This document shows positions 24,848 to 33,170 of a stretch of 64,000 nt of DNA, piece by piece; the stretch's first letter is position 1; each line of letters begins with the position of its first letter. The notes below the pieces were generated by a model. The model saw nothing but the letters and a program-made list of their open reading frames with translations, made no database searches and was not told the origin of the DNA. The translations under genes were made by a program, and so were the position numbers. Origin of the DNA: Nitrospira sp. (GTDB taxonomy: Bacteria > Nitrospirota > Nitrospiria > Nitrospirales > Nitrospiraceae); NCBI GenBank assembly GCA_016715825.1, contig JADJXO010000008.1:23534-87533 (forward strand), given 5' to 3'.

Positions 24848-26241
24848 GGAGTCGGCGTACGATCGGCTTGGTTCACCGCTGCACGGGCTCGATCATGAGT
24901 GCCACCCAGCTCGACGTACCGACGAAACGCCTCGAGTGACTTGTGTGGCTCGCTGAGTCGATCAGCGTAGAGTTCCCCTAGCGCAAAGTAGGCATCCTGA
25001 TAGGCGTCGTTCACACGCAGTGCCTGCTGCAAGGCTGTCTCGGCATCCCTAAACTGCCCGCGCTTTTCGTAGATCATTCCCAACATGTAAAAGGAATCAG
25101 GATTTTCTGGAGCATATTTTACAGCAAGAAGACCGGCACTCAAGGCCTCATCAAGATTTGGGAGAACTTCCGATCGAACATAGCTCTTGAGGACGTAGGC
25201 ATCGCCATAGGTGGGATCATACTCGATCGCGCGATTCAGCCGTTCGACCGCCTCTTCGATCGCCTTTCCTTCCTGGATCAAGGCGACGGCGCGTTCGTAT
25301 TCAACCTTCGCGTGTTGCTGTCGTTCGGCAGGTGACCGAGGCTCCGCGCCGAATGTCAAAGCCGACTTGCGTCCTTCAATGAGGACACCGTCGCCATCTC
25401 CCTCGATGCGTAGAGTCGTCGGGAGTTGCTTGCCACTGGACGCGGCTCCAACTTGTTGCTCAAGATAGCGGCCTAACTCGGACACCATGAGCCAGCCGTT
25501 CTTGTCGAGATCCGCCGCTCCCGAAAGACCTGCGAGGAGCGTATGAACAAAGCGGCTCTCGTTATCGGGTCGTTCGGAAACTTCGCCCTGACGAGCCGCG
25601 CTAATCACTTGCACCGCACGGCGCTCTGTCTCCGATTCCGGACTCAGCCGCCCTTCCAGCGTAAGCTCTTGCGGCTTGGTCATTTCCCATCCAACGATCG
25701 GTGCATCCAGAATCAGCAATGTGTGTTTTGAGGCGGACCGCCGAGTAAATTCCTTGAGCTGTTCAACTGTGACCGACTTGGTGACGTTGTTGAGCGGTGC
25801 ATCAAACGGCACAAGATATCCCCGGTCCTGCCCATCGGCATCTGGTATCCAGCCGGTATGGCCTGCATAGAAGATCACCAGTCGATCCATGCGCCCAACT
25901 TTTCTCGGGAGCACATCGTTTAAAATCTGGTGTAGACGCCGCGATCCAGCCTCCTTGTCGTAGAGTTCAACTACCTCGTCGAACCCCAACTGCCGAAAGG
26001 CCTCGGCGACTTTCTTTGCATCAGCGATCGCGCCTGGGATCGGCGGCCCCACCACATAGTGTTCAATCCCGATCACGATCGCCCAAGACTTATAATAAAG
26101 CCCCTCAGGCCTTCCCAATTGCGCTTCAGCAACTGGCAGACAATGCAGCGATTGCAGGGTAATCAGGTAAGCAACCAGCATCACGGGTCTCGCAAGCATC
26201 ATCCAAGCACATCTCATCATCAACCTCTGTGGAGTGTTCAT
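24844..26241 (-). CDS. Caspase-fold (C14-like) TPR protein lacking the catalytic cysteine
   Basis: 465 residues from the ATG at 26241 (ATGs at 26220/26217 behind AGAGG are alternatives). A signal sequence ends near LPVAEAQ. Residues ~50-185 form a caspase p20-like domain: SWAIVIGIEHY, ADAKKVAEAFRQLGF, the histidine motif LVIFYAGHTGW, and GYLVPFDA. The cysteine motif that normally reads LLILDACxxG is LLILDAPIVG here; the codon at 25699-25701 is CCG (Pro). An EF-hand-like loop (DLDKNGWLMVSEL) follows, then three to four TPR units to the C-terminus. It is therefore probably a non-proteolytic scaffold in the periplasm. Divergent from acs. Confidence 0.8.
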   Translation of the reverse strand: MNTPQRLMMRCAWMMLARPVMLVAYLITLQSLHCLPVAEAQLGRPEGLYYKSWAIVIGIEHYVVGPPIPGAIADAKKVAEAFRQLGFDEVVELYDKEAGSRRLHQILNDVLPRKVGRMDRLVIFYAGHTGWIPDADGQDRGYLVPFDAPLNNVTKSVTVEQLKEFTRRSASKHTLLILDAPIVGWEMTKPQELTLEGRLSPESETERRAVQVISAARQGEVSERPDNESRFVHTLLAGLSGAADLDKNGWLMVSELGRYLEQQVGAASSGKQLPTTLRIEGDGDGVLIEGRKSALTFGAEPRSPAERQQHAKVEYERAVALIQEGKAIEEAVERLNRAIEYDPTYGDAYVLKSYVRSEVLPNLDEALSAGLLAVKYAPENPDSFYMLGMIYEKRGQFRDAETALQQALRVNDAYQDAYFALGELYADRLSEPHKSLEAFRRYVELGGTHDRARAAVNQADRTPTP

Positions 26242-26413
26242 CGCCGAGGTCGTGAGCCTATCGTCGGCCATGACCGGTGTCAAGGAACTGAGTCGAAGCA
26301 CTCGCCCTGGTGCGGTGAGATCGGTTCGCGGTCGTTGCACGGTTGCAGGTATCCATGACTTTCTCCATAATGCTCTCTCCCTGGACTCCGTTGATGAAGG
26401 AGACACGCCTGCC

Positions 26414-28303
26414 ATGAGTGAACAGATCGAAACTCTGCTGAAAGAGAGTCGGACCTATCAGCCGACTCCCAAGACGATCGCTGCAGCCTATATCAAAGAG
26501 TACGAAACCGAGTACAAGAAATCCATCGCGGATCCGGAGACGTTCTGGAGCAATGCCGCCAAAGAACTAGAGTGGTTTTCACCTTGGAACAAGGTCTTGG
26601 AGTGGGAGTATCCATGGGCGAAATGGTTTGTCGATGCACGATGCAACATCGCCTACAACTGTCTGGATCGTCACGTTAAAACGTGGCGGAAGAATAAGGT
26701 CGCACTGATTTGGGTGGGCGAGAACGACCAGGAACGCATCTTCACGTACGGTGAACTCTCTCGGCAGGTCAACCGCTGCGCGAACGCCCTGAAGAAGCTC
26801 GGCCTTCAGAAAGGTGACCGTGTCACCATCTATCTCCCCAAAATCCCGGAACAAGTCATTGCCATGCTCGCATGCGCCAGGATCGGCGTGATCCACAGTG
26901 TGGTCTACTCAGGATTCAGCGCGCCGGCCCTCGCGAGTCGCATGAACGACGCCGAAGCTAAAGTCGTGATCACGGCCGATGTCGGATACGACCGGGGCAA
27001 GGTTATCAACCTCAAGCCCGTCGTAGACGAGGCACTCAAGACTTGTCCGACCGTTGGGCATGTCGTTGTGATCCGCCGCCAGGCACCGGGAATAGCGCTC
27101 TCCGCTCCGAAGGAACTCGATTGGAACGAATGGGTTAAGCATGAACGAGCAGTGTGCGAGGCAGAACAACTCGATGCAGAAACTCCACTCTACATCCTCT
27201 ACACATCCGGGACAACCGGTAAACCCAAGGGCGTCGTCCATGTCCATGGTGGCTACATGGTCGGCACCTATCTGACGACCAAGTATGTGTTCGATTTGAA
27301 AGACGAGGACGTGTACTTCTGCGTGGCAGATCCCGGCTGGGTCACAGGCCATAGCTATATCGTCTATGGCCCACTGCTCAATGGTGCGACAATCCTCACG
27401 GCAGAAGGAAAACCCGACTACCCCACTCCAGGACGCTGGTGGGATCTTATTGAACGGTACGGCGTCTCTATTTTCTACACGACTCCCACGGCCATCCGCC
27501 TCCTCATGCGGTACGGTGAAGACTGGCCCAAGAAGTTCGATCTCTCTACGCTCCGCATCCTCGGCAGCGTCGGAGAACCGATCAACCCGGAAGCCTGGGA
27601 ATGGTTTCATCGCGCGGCAGGAGAAGACAAACCCATCATGGATACCTGGTGGCAGACCGAAACAGGATCCATCTTGATTACCCCGCTTCCCACCGTGCCC
27701 TTGAAACCTGGCTCAGCCACGCGACCATTCCTTGGAATTGAGGCTGATGTGGTCGATCGAGAAGGAAACAGCTTGCCTCCAAATGCAGGCGGATTTGCCG
27801 TGATCAAAAAACCTTGGCCCTCCATGATGCGCACAATTTACAAAGATCCTGAGCGGTACAAGGCCTACTGGAACACGATCCCCAATTGTTATACGGCCGG
27901 CGACGTCTGTCATAAAGATGCCGACGGCTACATGTGGTTCATGGGCCGGGCTGATGATGTAATCAAGGTCGCCGGCAATCGGCTGGGCACCGCCGAGGTT
28001 GAAAGCGCCTTGGTCAGTCATCCTGCCGTCGCCGAGGCGGCCGTGATCGGCAAACCGCACAAGACGGTCGGTGAATCGATCAAGGCCTTTATCATCTTGA
28101 AGCAAGGTGAGCAGGATAGTCCGGATCTGATCAAGTCAATCAAGGATCAAGTCTTGAAAGAATTGGGTAAAATCGGGGTGCCATCTGAGATCGATATCGT
28201 CTCGTCACTGCCCAAGACTCGATCCGGGAAAATCATGCGCCGCGTGCTCAAAGCCAAAGAGCTAGGGCAAGACCCAGGAGACATTTCGACGATTGAGGAG
28301 TGA
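26414..28303 (+). CDS. acs: Acetyl-CoA synthetase (AMP-forming)
   Basis: 629 residues from the ATG at 26414 (AAGGAG upstream); the earlier frame is not supported. It carries the adenylation P-loop YTSGTTGKPKGVVHVHGG, the DTWWQTETGS core motif, the MGRADDVIKVAGNRLGTAEVE hinge, and the C-terminal PKTRSGKIMRRVLK containing the regulatory acetyl-lysine of Acs. It turns acetate, ATP and CoA into acetyl-CoA in the cytosol. It is followed by a small membrane protein gene 6 bases downstream. Confidence 0.95.
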   Translation: MSEQIETLLKESRTYQPTPKTIAAAYIKEYETEYKKSIADPETFWSNAAKELEWFSPWNKVLEWEYPWAKWFVDARCNIAYNCLDRHVKTWRKNKVALIWVGENDQERIFTYGELSRQVNRCANALKKLGLQKGDRVTIYLPKIPEQVIAMLACARIGVIHSVVYSGFSAPALASRMNDAEAKVVITADVGYDRGKVINLKPVVDEALKTCPTVGHVVVIRRQAPGIALSAPKELDWNEWVKHERAVCEAEQLDAETPLYILYTSGTTGKPKGVVHVHGGYMVGTYLTTKYVFDLKDEDVYFCVADPGWVTGHSYIVYGPLLNGATILTAEGKPDYPTPGRWWDLIERYGVSIFYTTPTAIRLLMRYGEDWPKKFDLSTLRILGSVGEPINPEAWEWFHRAAGEDKPIMDTWWQTETGSILITPLPTVPLKPGSATRPFLGIEADVVDREGNSLPPNAGGFAVIKKPWPSMMRTIYKDPERYKAYWNTIPNCYTAGDVCHKDADGYMWFMGRADDVIKVAGNRLGTAEVESALVSHPAVAEAAVIGKPHKTVGESIKAFIILKQGEQDSPDLIKSIKDQVLKELGKIGVPSEIDIVSSLPKTRSGKIMRRVLKAKELGQDPGDISTIEE

Positions 28304-28308
28304 GGGTG

Positions 28309-28533
28309 ATGGGAAGGGGCGGGCGAAAACCGGGCGAGCCGATCTATCTTCGGCGGCATCTGCTCGCGCTCATCCTAGCGGTATGCCTGCCGGTAGTGCT
28401 GCTACAGCTCTACCAGATCTACATCGGCCCGGTGAGCTTCGATGCACAGATGGGATTTGGGATTTTCGTGTCGATCTTGGCCGGTCTCATCCTCTACTAC
28501 ACCTACCGATCATCCGCGAAAAATCAGCCATAG
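28309..28533 (+). CDS. Small two-helix membrane protein downstream of acs
   Basis: 74 residues from an ATG preceded by GAGGAG, which lies inside the end of acs. A basic start (GRGGRKPGEPIYLRRH) is followed by two hydrophobic helices (LLALILAVCLPVVLLQLYQIY and GFGIFVSILAGLILYYTYR). Coupling to acs suggests a shared transcript. It resembles small acs/actP-linked membrane proteins only in position; no homology was recognised. Confidence 0.65.
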   Translation: MGRGGRKPGEPIYLRRHLLALILAVCLPVVLLQLYQIYIGPVSFDAQMGFGIFVSILAGLILYYTYRSSAKNQP

Positions 28534-28653
28534 AAAGCGTCTGGTTCTTCCCCAGGATATGATGTAGAAAGCAATTTTCTTGCTTTAGGCCAGCGAGAAG
28601 TTCTCCACCTTCCCCACACCACACACAGAGTATCAGGATAGACTGAAATCACC

Positions 28654-29079
28654 TTAGTCCCAACACAGAAGATGAAAGGGCACCTCCCGCTGAATCACCT
28701 GGAAATCGGTGTGATTCGTTGTAATCACACTGGCACCAATGCTTCTTGCGGACAGCGCAATCAGCACGTCAAAAGCGAGATCCCGCAGTTTGGTGGCCTC
28801 ATAGTGTTCCCGCCGTCGAAGCCTGTTGAGGATCTCTGCGGCCTTCAGCCACTGCTGTTCTGTTGGCGTCAACACCTGGCATCGTCGGCTTAGCTCAAGA
28901 ACAAACTTTCGTTCAGTAGCAGTGCGAGCCCCGCGGAGCAATTCGTGAAGCACAACAGAAGAGCAGCTAATGACAAAAGGAGACTGCAGCAAGCGAACCG
29001 TGAAGCGACCGGATCGGAAATTCTCAATGTAGATTGCGGTATCGAGCAGCGCGAACTTAGTGGTCTTCGCCGAAGGCAT
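28654..29079 (-). CDS. vapC: VapC-type PIN toxin
   Basis: 141 residues from the ATG at 29079. Acidic PIN residues are seen in ALLDTAIYIENF, VLHELLRGA, RDLAFDVLIALSARSIGASVITTNHTDF. The gene starts 23 bases inside the antitoxin gene. It looks intact. As a PIN RNase it would cleave RNA when released from VapB. Confidence 0.75.
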   Translation of the reverse strand: MPSAKTTKFALLDTAIYIENFRSGRFTVRLLQSPFVISCSSVVLHELLRGARTATERKFVLELSRRCQVLTPTEQQWLKAAEILNRLRRREHYEATKLRDLAFDVLIALSARSIGASVITTNHTDFQVIQREVPFHLLCWD

Positions 29080-29251
29080 CGGGCTTACCCACCGCGCTAT
29101 ATCGCTGGAGGATGCGATCGTGCGCAGCCTTTTCAGTGACCAAATCCAACGCGCGCTGCAGCGTTTCACTCGTAGTCTTGGCGCCGAGTGCTTTTTGGGC
29201 TCGCCGCAATTGCGTGGGATCTAGCCTGGCGGAAACTTGGATAAGTGCCAT
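29057..29251 (-). CDS. vapB: VapB-type antitoxin
   Basis: 64 residues from the ATG at 29251 (AGAGG upstream). MALIQVSARLDPTQLRRAQKALGAKTTSETLQRALDLV is a ribbon-helix-helix N-terminus; the C-terminus KAAHDRILQRYSAVG would contact the toxin. Overlap with vapC is 23 bases. Confidence 0.75.
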   Translation of the reverse strand: MALIQVSARLDPTQLRRAQKALGAKTTSETLQRALDLVTEKAAHDRILQRYSAVGKPDAFGEDH

Positions 29252-29300
29252 GTCCGACCTCTTGTCGGACAATGTACCAAATTCTGTCAGACATCGTCAA
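29252..29300 (-). promoter_or_regulatory. vapB promoter with hairpin over the ribosome site
   Basis: On the minus strand TTGACG (29295-29300 in plus coordinates), an 18-base spacer and TACATT (29271-29276) precede an exact inverted repeat GTCCGAC-AAGAG-GTCGGAC at 29252-29270 that ends at the ATG. The loop of this repeat contains part of the AGAGG ribosome site. It may be the VapB operator, or an RNA hairpin that limits translation. Confidence 0.5.
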
Positions 29301-29499
29301 GACGGTTACACTGTTCGCACTGGAGGCAGGTTGTGGGGGAATGAACGGAACTGCTTTCACAAGTCATACCGCAGCCGAGGCGTCACATCGAGAATCACGC
29401 CCAAAGTCGCGACGCAGAGAAGAAAATACCAGCTGGCAATCATGTGTGGGCTGGGGCAGTGAGAGCAGATCACACCAAATCGTTTCCATTATGCACGAT

Positions 29500-29695
29500 G
29501 CAAGATCCGACCCCAAGCGTAGTGAAATCAAAAGTGCGGGCGAAAGTCGAACATGCCTTCTTGGTCATCAACCGCATCTTCGGGTGGGCCACAGTCCGGT
29601 ACCGCGGGCTGGCAAAGAATACGCACTGGCTGTATATCAGCTGCGGGTTAGCGAATCTCTATGTCGCACGGAGGCGGCTCATGGCAGGGGCGTAG
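29500..29695 (+). pseudogene. IS5-family transposase 3' remnant
   Basis: The frame VVKSKVRAKVEHAFLVINR, then FGWATVRYRGLAKNTHWLYISCGLANLYVARRRLM, is the C-terminal end of IS5-type transposases (the K-V-E-H-x-F-x-V-I-x-R catalytic Glu region and R-Y-R-G-L-A-K-N). The first two thirds of the gene, including the DD residues, are missing. Confidence 0.75.
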
Positions 29696-29836
29696 GGAAC
29701 GTGGGGGCCAGAGGCCAGCCACGGGTCATCAGACGGTGGGCTCCCCCATGAACAGGCCTGTGAAGTAGCGGATGCCCACCGAATTTGACCTGAGAATCAC
29801 TCGAGAACCAGCGTTCTGAATGGAGCTGTGAATTAA

Positions 29837-30133
29837 TCAGAGCTTCCCTAGAAGCGCTGCCTGAACACTGTCAACTATGGGCATGGTGATCGCGCTGTCG
29901 TGGTCAACTCCTCTGAATGATTTCCCCCTGGCGAAGCACCATAGCGCTTCGGCATAGTTTGTGGACAACTCCGGCGCGAGTCGTGTCCCTGCGGGTGTTA
30001 CGAAGATCATAATCTCTGTTGCCGTGGACCGGAGAATCCGAGTTTGTACCGCCGAGTCGGTAGCGCGCCTGACTTCGTCGGAAAGCCGATCAGTCAGTTG
30101 CGCCTTAATCAACTGCACATAGTCAGCTGTCAT
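29837..30133 (-). CDS. Hypothetical protein
   Basis: 98 residues with AAGGG six bases before the ATG. It starts TADYVQLIKAQLTDRLSDEVRRATDSAVQTRI (helical) and continues with a beta-rich part (ATEIMIFVTPAGTRLAPEL). No membrane segment and no known motif. It lies in the TA/IS patch. Real-gene confidence rests on the ribosome site only. Confidence 0.45.
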   Translation of the reverse strand: MTADYVQLIKAQLTDRLSDEVRRATDSAVQTRILRSTATEIMIFVTPAGTRLAPELSTNYAEALWCFARGKSFRGVDHDSAITMPIVDSVQAALLGKL

Positions 30134-30391
30134 TGCCGCCCTTTCCAGAAGAGTGAATCAGCCTCGTGGGCAGGCTGAGTCGCGTAGGAGTATTGGGTGG
30201 GATTCACGATCTAACAATGTTTAGGCGGATCCGCATGACATACCCTCATTGAAGAGGCTTACATCCCATCCAGCGGACTACGGACACCGCTGGCCCTCGA
30301 TGAAGGACATCCGCATAGATAATCCTCAAGGTCTGAGTCACCAATAGCTCTTGAGCGCACCCACGATACACACGCACATGACCGCGACAAA

Positions 30392-30552
30392 TTAAATCAG
30401 CCCGCGCTTCTGTAGATGGTCTGTATCGATGTTGATGGTGAGTATAGGAGACTGGCCGCGCTCTTAGAGCAGCCGCTCGACGTACTTGCCAATGAGGTCG
30501 GACTCGAGATTCACGGAATCGTTCACCTGCTTGAGACCAAGCGCCGTCACTT
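30392..30552 (-). pseudogene. Duplicated 3' end of ribE
   Basis: This 160-base segment matches 31190-31350 of ribE at about 80% identity by eye. It encodes VTALGLKQVNDSVNLESDL, then IGKYVERLL, an in-frame TAA, ERGQSPILTINIDH and QKRGLI before a TAA. It lacks the first three quarters of the gene and has a premature stop. Together with the real ribE it flanks the higBA locus. Confidence 0.75.
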
Positions 30553-30566
30553 TCGGACATGCACGC

Positions 30567-30869
30567 TTAGGCAACATGCTGCTGGATATGCCTCTCAATT
30601 TCTGGCCCAATCGTACGTTGGGCAACTCGCAGGTCAAACTCCCCCTGGAGTCCGATCCAGAGATCCGACGACGTTCCCAAATACCGGCTGAGCCGGAGCG
30701 CGGTATCAGCTGTAATGGCGCGCTTTCCATTGACGATCGCGCTGATCCGTCCCGGCGAGACATGAATCTCACGGGCAAGCCGATTGATGCTGATGTCCAT
30801 CGGCTTCATGAACTCTTCGAATAAAATTTCACCCGGATGTATCGGCTCCAGCAACCGTTTGCGCGCCAT
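30567..30869 (-). CDS. higA: HigA-family antitoxin
   Basis: 100 residues from the ATG at 30869 (GAGGTG upstream). RLLEPIHPGEILFEEFMKPM, ISINRLAREIHVSPGRISAIVNGKRAITADTALRLSRYLG is the XRE-type helix-turn-helix of HigA. The normal higB partner lies immediately upstream but is broken, so HigA is now an orphan or regulates only itself. Confidence 0.85.
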   Translation of the reverse strand: MARKRLLEPIHPGEILFEEFMKPMDISINRLAREIHVSPGRISAIVNGKRAITADTALRLSRYLGTSSDLWIGLQGEFDLRVAQRTIGPEIERHIQQHVA

Positions 30870-30877
30870 ATTGCACC

Positions 30878-31067
30878 TCAATGATAGTCCACAATCTCCA
30901 CATCATGGGTATCGCCCTGAACCCACAAGAAACAGATCATCCAGCACCTTCGCCCGATGGAGCAGCAACAGTTTTCGTCTGGCGATCCTCTCAAATGCAC
31001 GAAAGCGCGGCACCTCTTCATCGGCAAACAACGACTCGGTCGCCTTTGATCTGAATGACCGTATCAT
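30878..31067 (-). pseudogene. higB: higB toxin with an internal deletion
   Basis: It starts as a normal HigB: IRSFRSKATESLFADEEVPRF, AFERIARRKLLLLHRAKVLDDL, then jumps in another frame to CFLWVQGDTHDVEIVDYH, the true HigB C-terminus. The central ~30 residues (the region with RIND-QWRI in the family) are gone, and the frame shifts, stopping at a TGA after RYP. The higA gene downstream keeps its own ribosome site. Confidence 0.8.
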
Positions 31068-31189
31068 CTGGCGTCAGTCTATTCCGCTACGCGACATAGG
31101 TCAAGCATCAACTATTGTCTAGATGAGATGTACATGGGGAGAGGCGGCTGAGCACGGTGGCAGCCAGAAGCGCTTCCGATTCGCAGCGA

Positions 31190-31843
31190 TCAGATCAGTC
31201 CGCGCTTCTGCAGGTAGTCTGTATCGATGCTGAGGGTGGGTTTCGGAAATTGGCCTCGCTCTTGGAGCAGACGTTCGACATACTTCCCAATGAGGTCGGA
31301 TTCAAGGTTGACGGAATCGTTCACCTGCTTGAGTCCAAGTGTCGTCACCTTGGCCGTGTGCGGAATGATGGCGACGGAGAACCCCTTGTCGTTCACATCG
31401 TTGATCGTCAAACTGATTCCATCCACCGTAATTGACCCCTTGGCCACACAGTATCGCAAGATATTCGGCGGCGCTTCGATGGCCAACAGAATCGCGTTGG
31501 CATCTTGCTGTCGGCTCCGGATCACGCCGACTCCATCCACATGGCCGGCCACCAGATGCCCACCGATGCGTTCGTTGAGCTTCATCGCCCGTTCGAGATT
31601 GACCGGCATGCCCACCGGGTAGCTCCCCAGCGTCGTCACGGAGAGCGTTTCCGGCGAGACCTCGACGGAAAAGTCGCGCTCGGTTTTCGAGACGACCGTG
31701 AGACAGATGCCATTCACACTCACACTGTCACCAATCTTGAGGTCGGCCATCACCGTCGAAGCCAAAATCGTGAGCTTCGCACCGGTCAGCGATTTCTTCA
31801 AGACCGTGATCGCGCCCATTTCTTCGACAATGCCGGTAAACAT
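31190..31843 (-). CDS. ribE: Riboflavin synthase, alpha subunit
   Basis: 217 residues with MFTGIVEEMG at the start and two homologous lumazine-binding halves (VSVNGICLTVVSKTERDFSVEVSPETL and GSITVDGISLTINDVNDKGFSVAIIPHT), as in RibE/RibC. It dismutates two 6,7-dimethyl-8-ribityllumazines to riboflavin. Its start overlaps the stop of the 38-residue peptide by one base (TGATG). It closes the long leftward cluster that also holds ribD. No lumazine synthase (ribH) is in the window. Confidence 0.95.
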   Translation of the reverse strand: MFTGIVEEMGAITVLKKSLTGAKLTILASTVMADLKIGDSVSVNGICLTVVSKTERDFSVEVSPETLSVTTLGSYPVGMPVNLERAMKLNERIGGHLVAGHVDGVGVIRSRQQDANAILLAIEAPPNILRYCVAKGSITVDGISLTINDVNDKGFSVAIIPHTAKVTTLGLKQVNDSVNLESDLIGKYVERLLQERGQFPKPTLSIDTDYLQKRGLI

Positions 31844-31959
31844 CAGTCTTTCCTCAGGATGATCTGTTTCACCACGTAGACAAGCAACACAAGCAGCACC
31901 ACCACGCCCAGAACAGCCAGCACGCCGATTGTGAGATCGCCCGTCGACATGTCCTTCAT
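31843..31959 (-). CDS. 38-residue membrane peptide coupled to ribE
   Basis: MKDMSTGDLTIGVLAV starts a single hydrophobic helix (GVLAVLGVVVLLVLLVYVV) with a basic tail (KQIILRKD). The stop shares one base with the ribE start, which suggests translational coupling. The ribosome site is weak. Nothing similar is known to me; expression is inferred. Confidence 0.55.
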   Translation of the reverse strand: MKDMSTGDLTIGVLAVLGVVVLLVLLVYVVKQIILRKD

Positions 31960-32000
31960 CTCGCGGCCATTATAGCGCAGCTACGTCATGATGGCACGAC

Positions 32001-33170
32001 CTACACTCGCTTAATCATGATCCAAAACACGCCGGCGGCCATCAATTGCATCCCCGCAATGATGGCGAAGGCCGTCGGATAGCTCAAATTCGCAATCAGC
32101 AGGCCTGCCAGCAACGGGCCGCTCGCGTGCCCAATATCCATGATCGTCCCTTGCATCCCCAAGCCGGCCCCCAGTCTCTTGAATTCCGAACTATCCGCGA
32201 CCAGTGCCGAAGAGGACGAAGAAACTACGGCTTCACCAAACCCAAACCCAGCCGACAGCATCAGCAAAATGGGAAACATCGCGACATGCGGAACACAGAT
32301 AAACGTCCCGGCACAGATACAGAGACCCAGAATAATCAGCGGCTGCCGCCCCACCCGATCGGAGATGCGCCCCATGATCGGCTTGGAGAAAAATGAAGTG
32401 ACGGCTTGCACCGTAAAGAGCATCCCGACCTCACCCGGGTTCAGCCCCACCGACACGCCATACAACGGGAGAAACGCCATCAAGGCCCCATTGGCGATCA
32501 TCTTAGCCGCATCGGCCGTACTCGTAATCAGAACTTTCTTATTCTTCACGACGGCCGCGAAGCCTTTCCACATTTCAGATAAGACCGCCCCTGCTCCCTC
32601 TTCTGTCCGAGGCGGTACGGCGACGTCGAGATGCAGACTATAGAACAAGACCATGGCGATGCAGCCGAACACCCCGGCTGTAACGAATGCCGTGTCGAAT
32701 CCGGCCGCATGAATGAGATAGCCACCAAGAAAGGGCCCCAACAGTGAGCCCGACTGGGTGCAAGCCGTGTAGGTCCCGAGCGCGGCACCGCGCCGTTCCC
32801 GATAGAGCTCTGCCACGGTGGCCAATGCGCTTGGGGCAAACATAGCGGTGGCCAGGCCATGGAGAAACCGCAGCGCCGTCAGCGCATCCAAATCTGTGAT
32901 GAACGGATAGAGAAAGGGCGGCAGGCCGAACGCCACCACGCCGATCCGCAACAAGAACCGTCGTCCATAGATATCGGAAAGGGCGCCGGACGGCAGCTTC
33001 AGCAAGACACCCGTGATGGTCGATACGGAGACGATCAAACCGATTCGCTCCGGACTCGCGCCGAGCGATTCGGCGAACAACGCTAGGGCGGGCATCCGCA
33101 CCATGTTGTAGCTGATGAAACAAAAGATGCCGACCGTGCAGATCAGCACGAAGCTGCGTGAGGCGGTCAT
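32001..33170 (-). CDS. Major facilitator superfamily transporter
   Basis: 389 residues with about 12 membrane helices. The loop 2-3 motif SGALSDIYGRRFLLRIG is the MFS motif A, and a second half-motif is in MGRISDRVGRQPLII. Length and motifs suit the drug/H+ antiporter-1 branch. It overlaps the upstream secreted-protein gene by 4 bases and lies 41 bases before the 38-residue peptide. Position between ribD and ribE suggests export of something linked to this cluster, possibly a flavin, but substrate is unknown. Confidence 0.85.
   Translation of the reverse strand: MTASRSFVLICTVGIFCFISYNMVRMPALALFAESLGASPERIGLIVSVSTITGVLLKLPSGALSDIYGRRFLLRIGVVAFGLPPFLYPFITDLDALTALRFLHGLATAMFAPSALATVAELYRERRGAALGTYTACTQSGSLLGPFLGGYLIHAAGFDTAFVTAGVFGCIAMVLFYSLHLDVAVPPRTEEGAGAVLSEMWKGFAAVVKNKKVLITSTADAAKMIANGALMAFLPLYGVSVGLNPGEVGMLFTVQAVTSFFSKPIMGRISDRVGRQPLIILGLCICAGTFICVPHVAMFPILLMLSAGFGFGEAVVSSSSSALVADSSEFKRLGAGLGMQGTIMDIGHASGPLLAGLLIANLSYPTAFAIIAGMQLMAAGVFWIMIKRV

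Noticed and set aside
26909..27610. Long minus-strand frame inside acs
   Set aside because: Antisense shadow of acs with no independent support.
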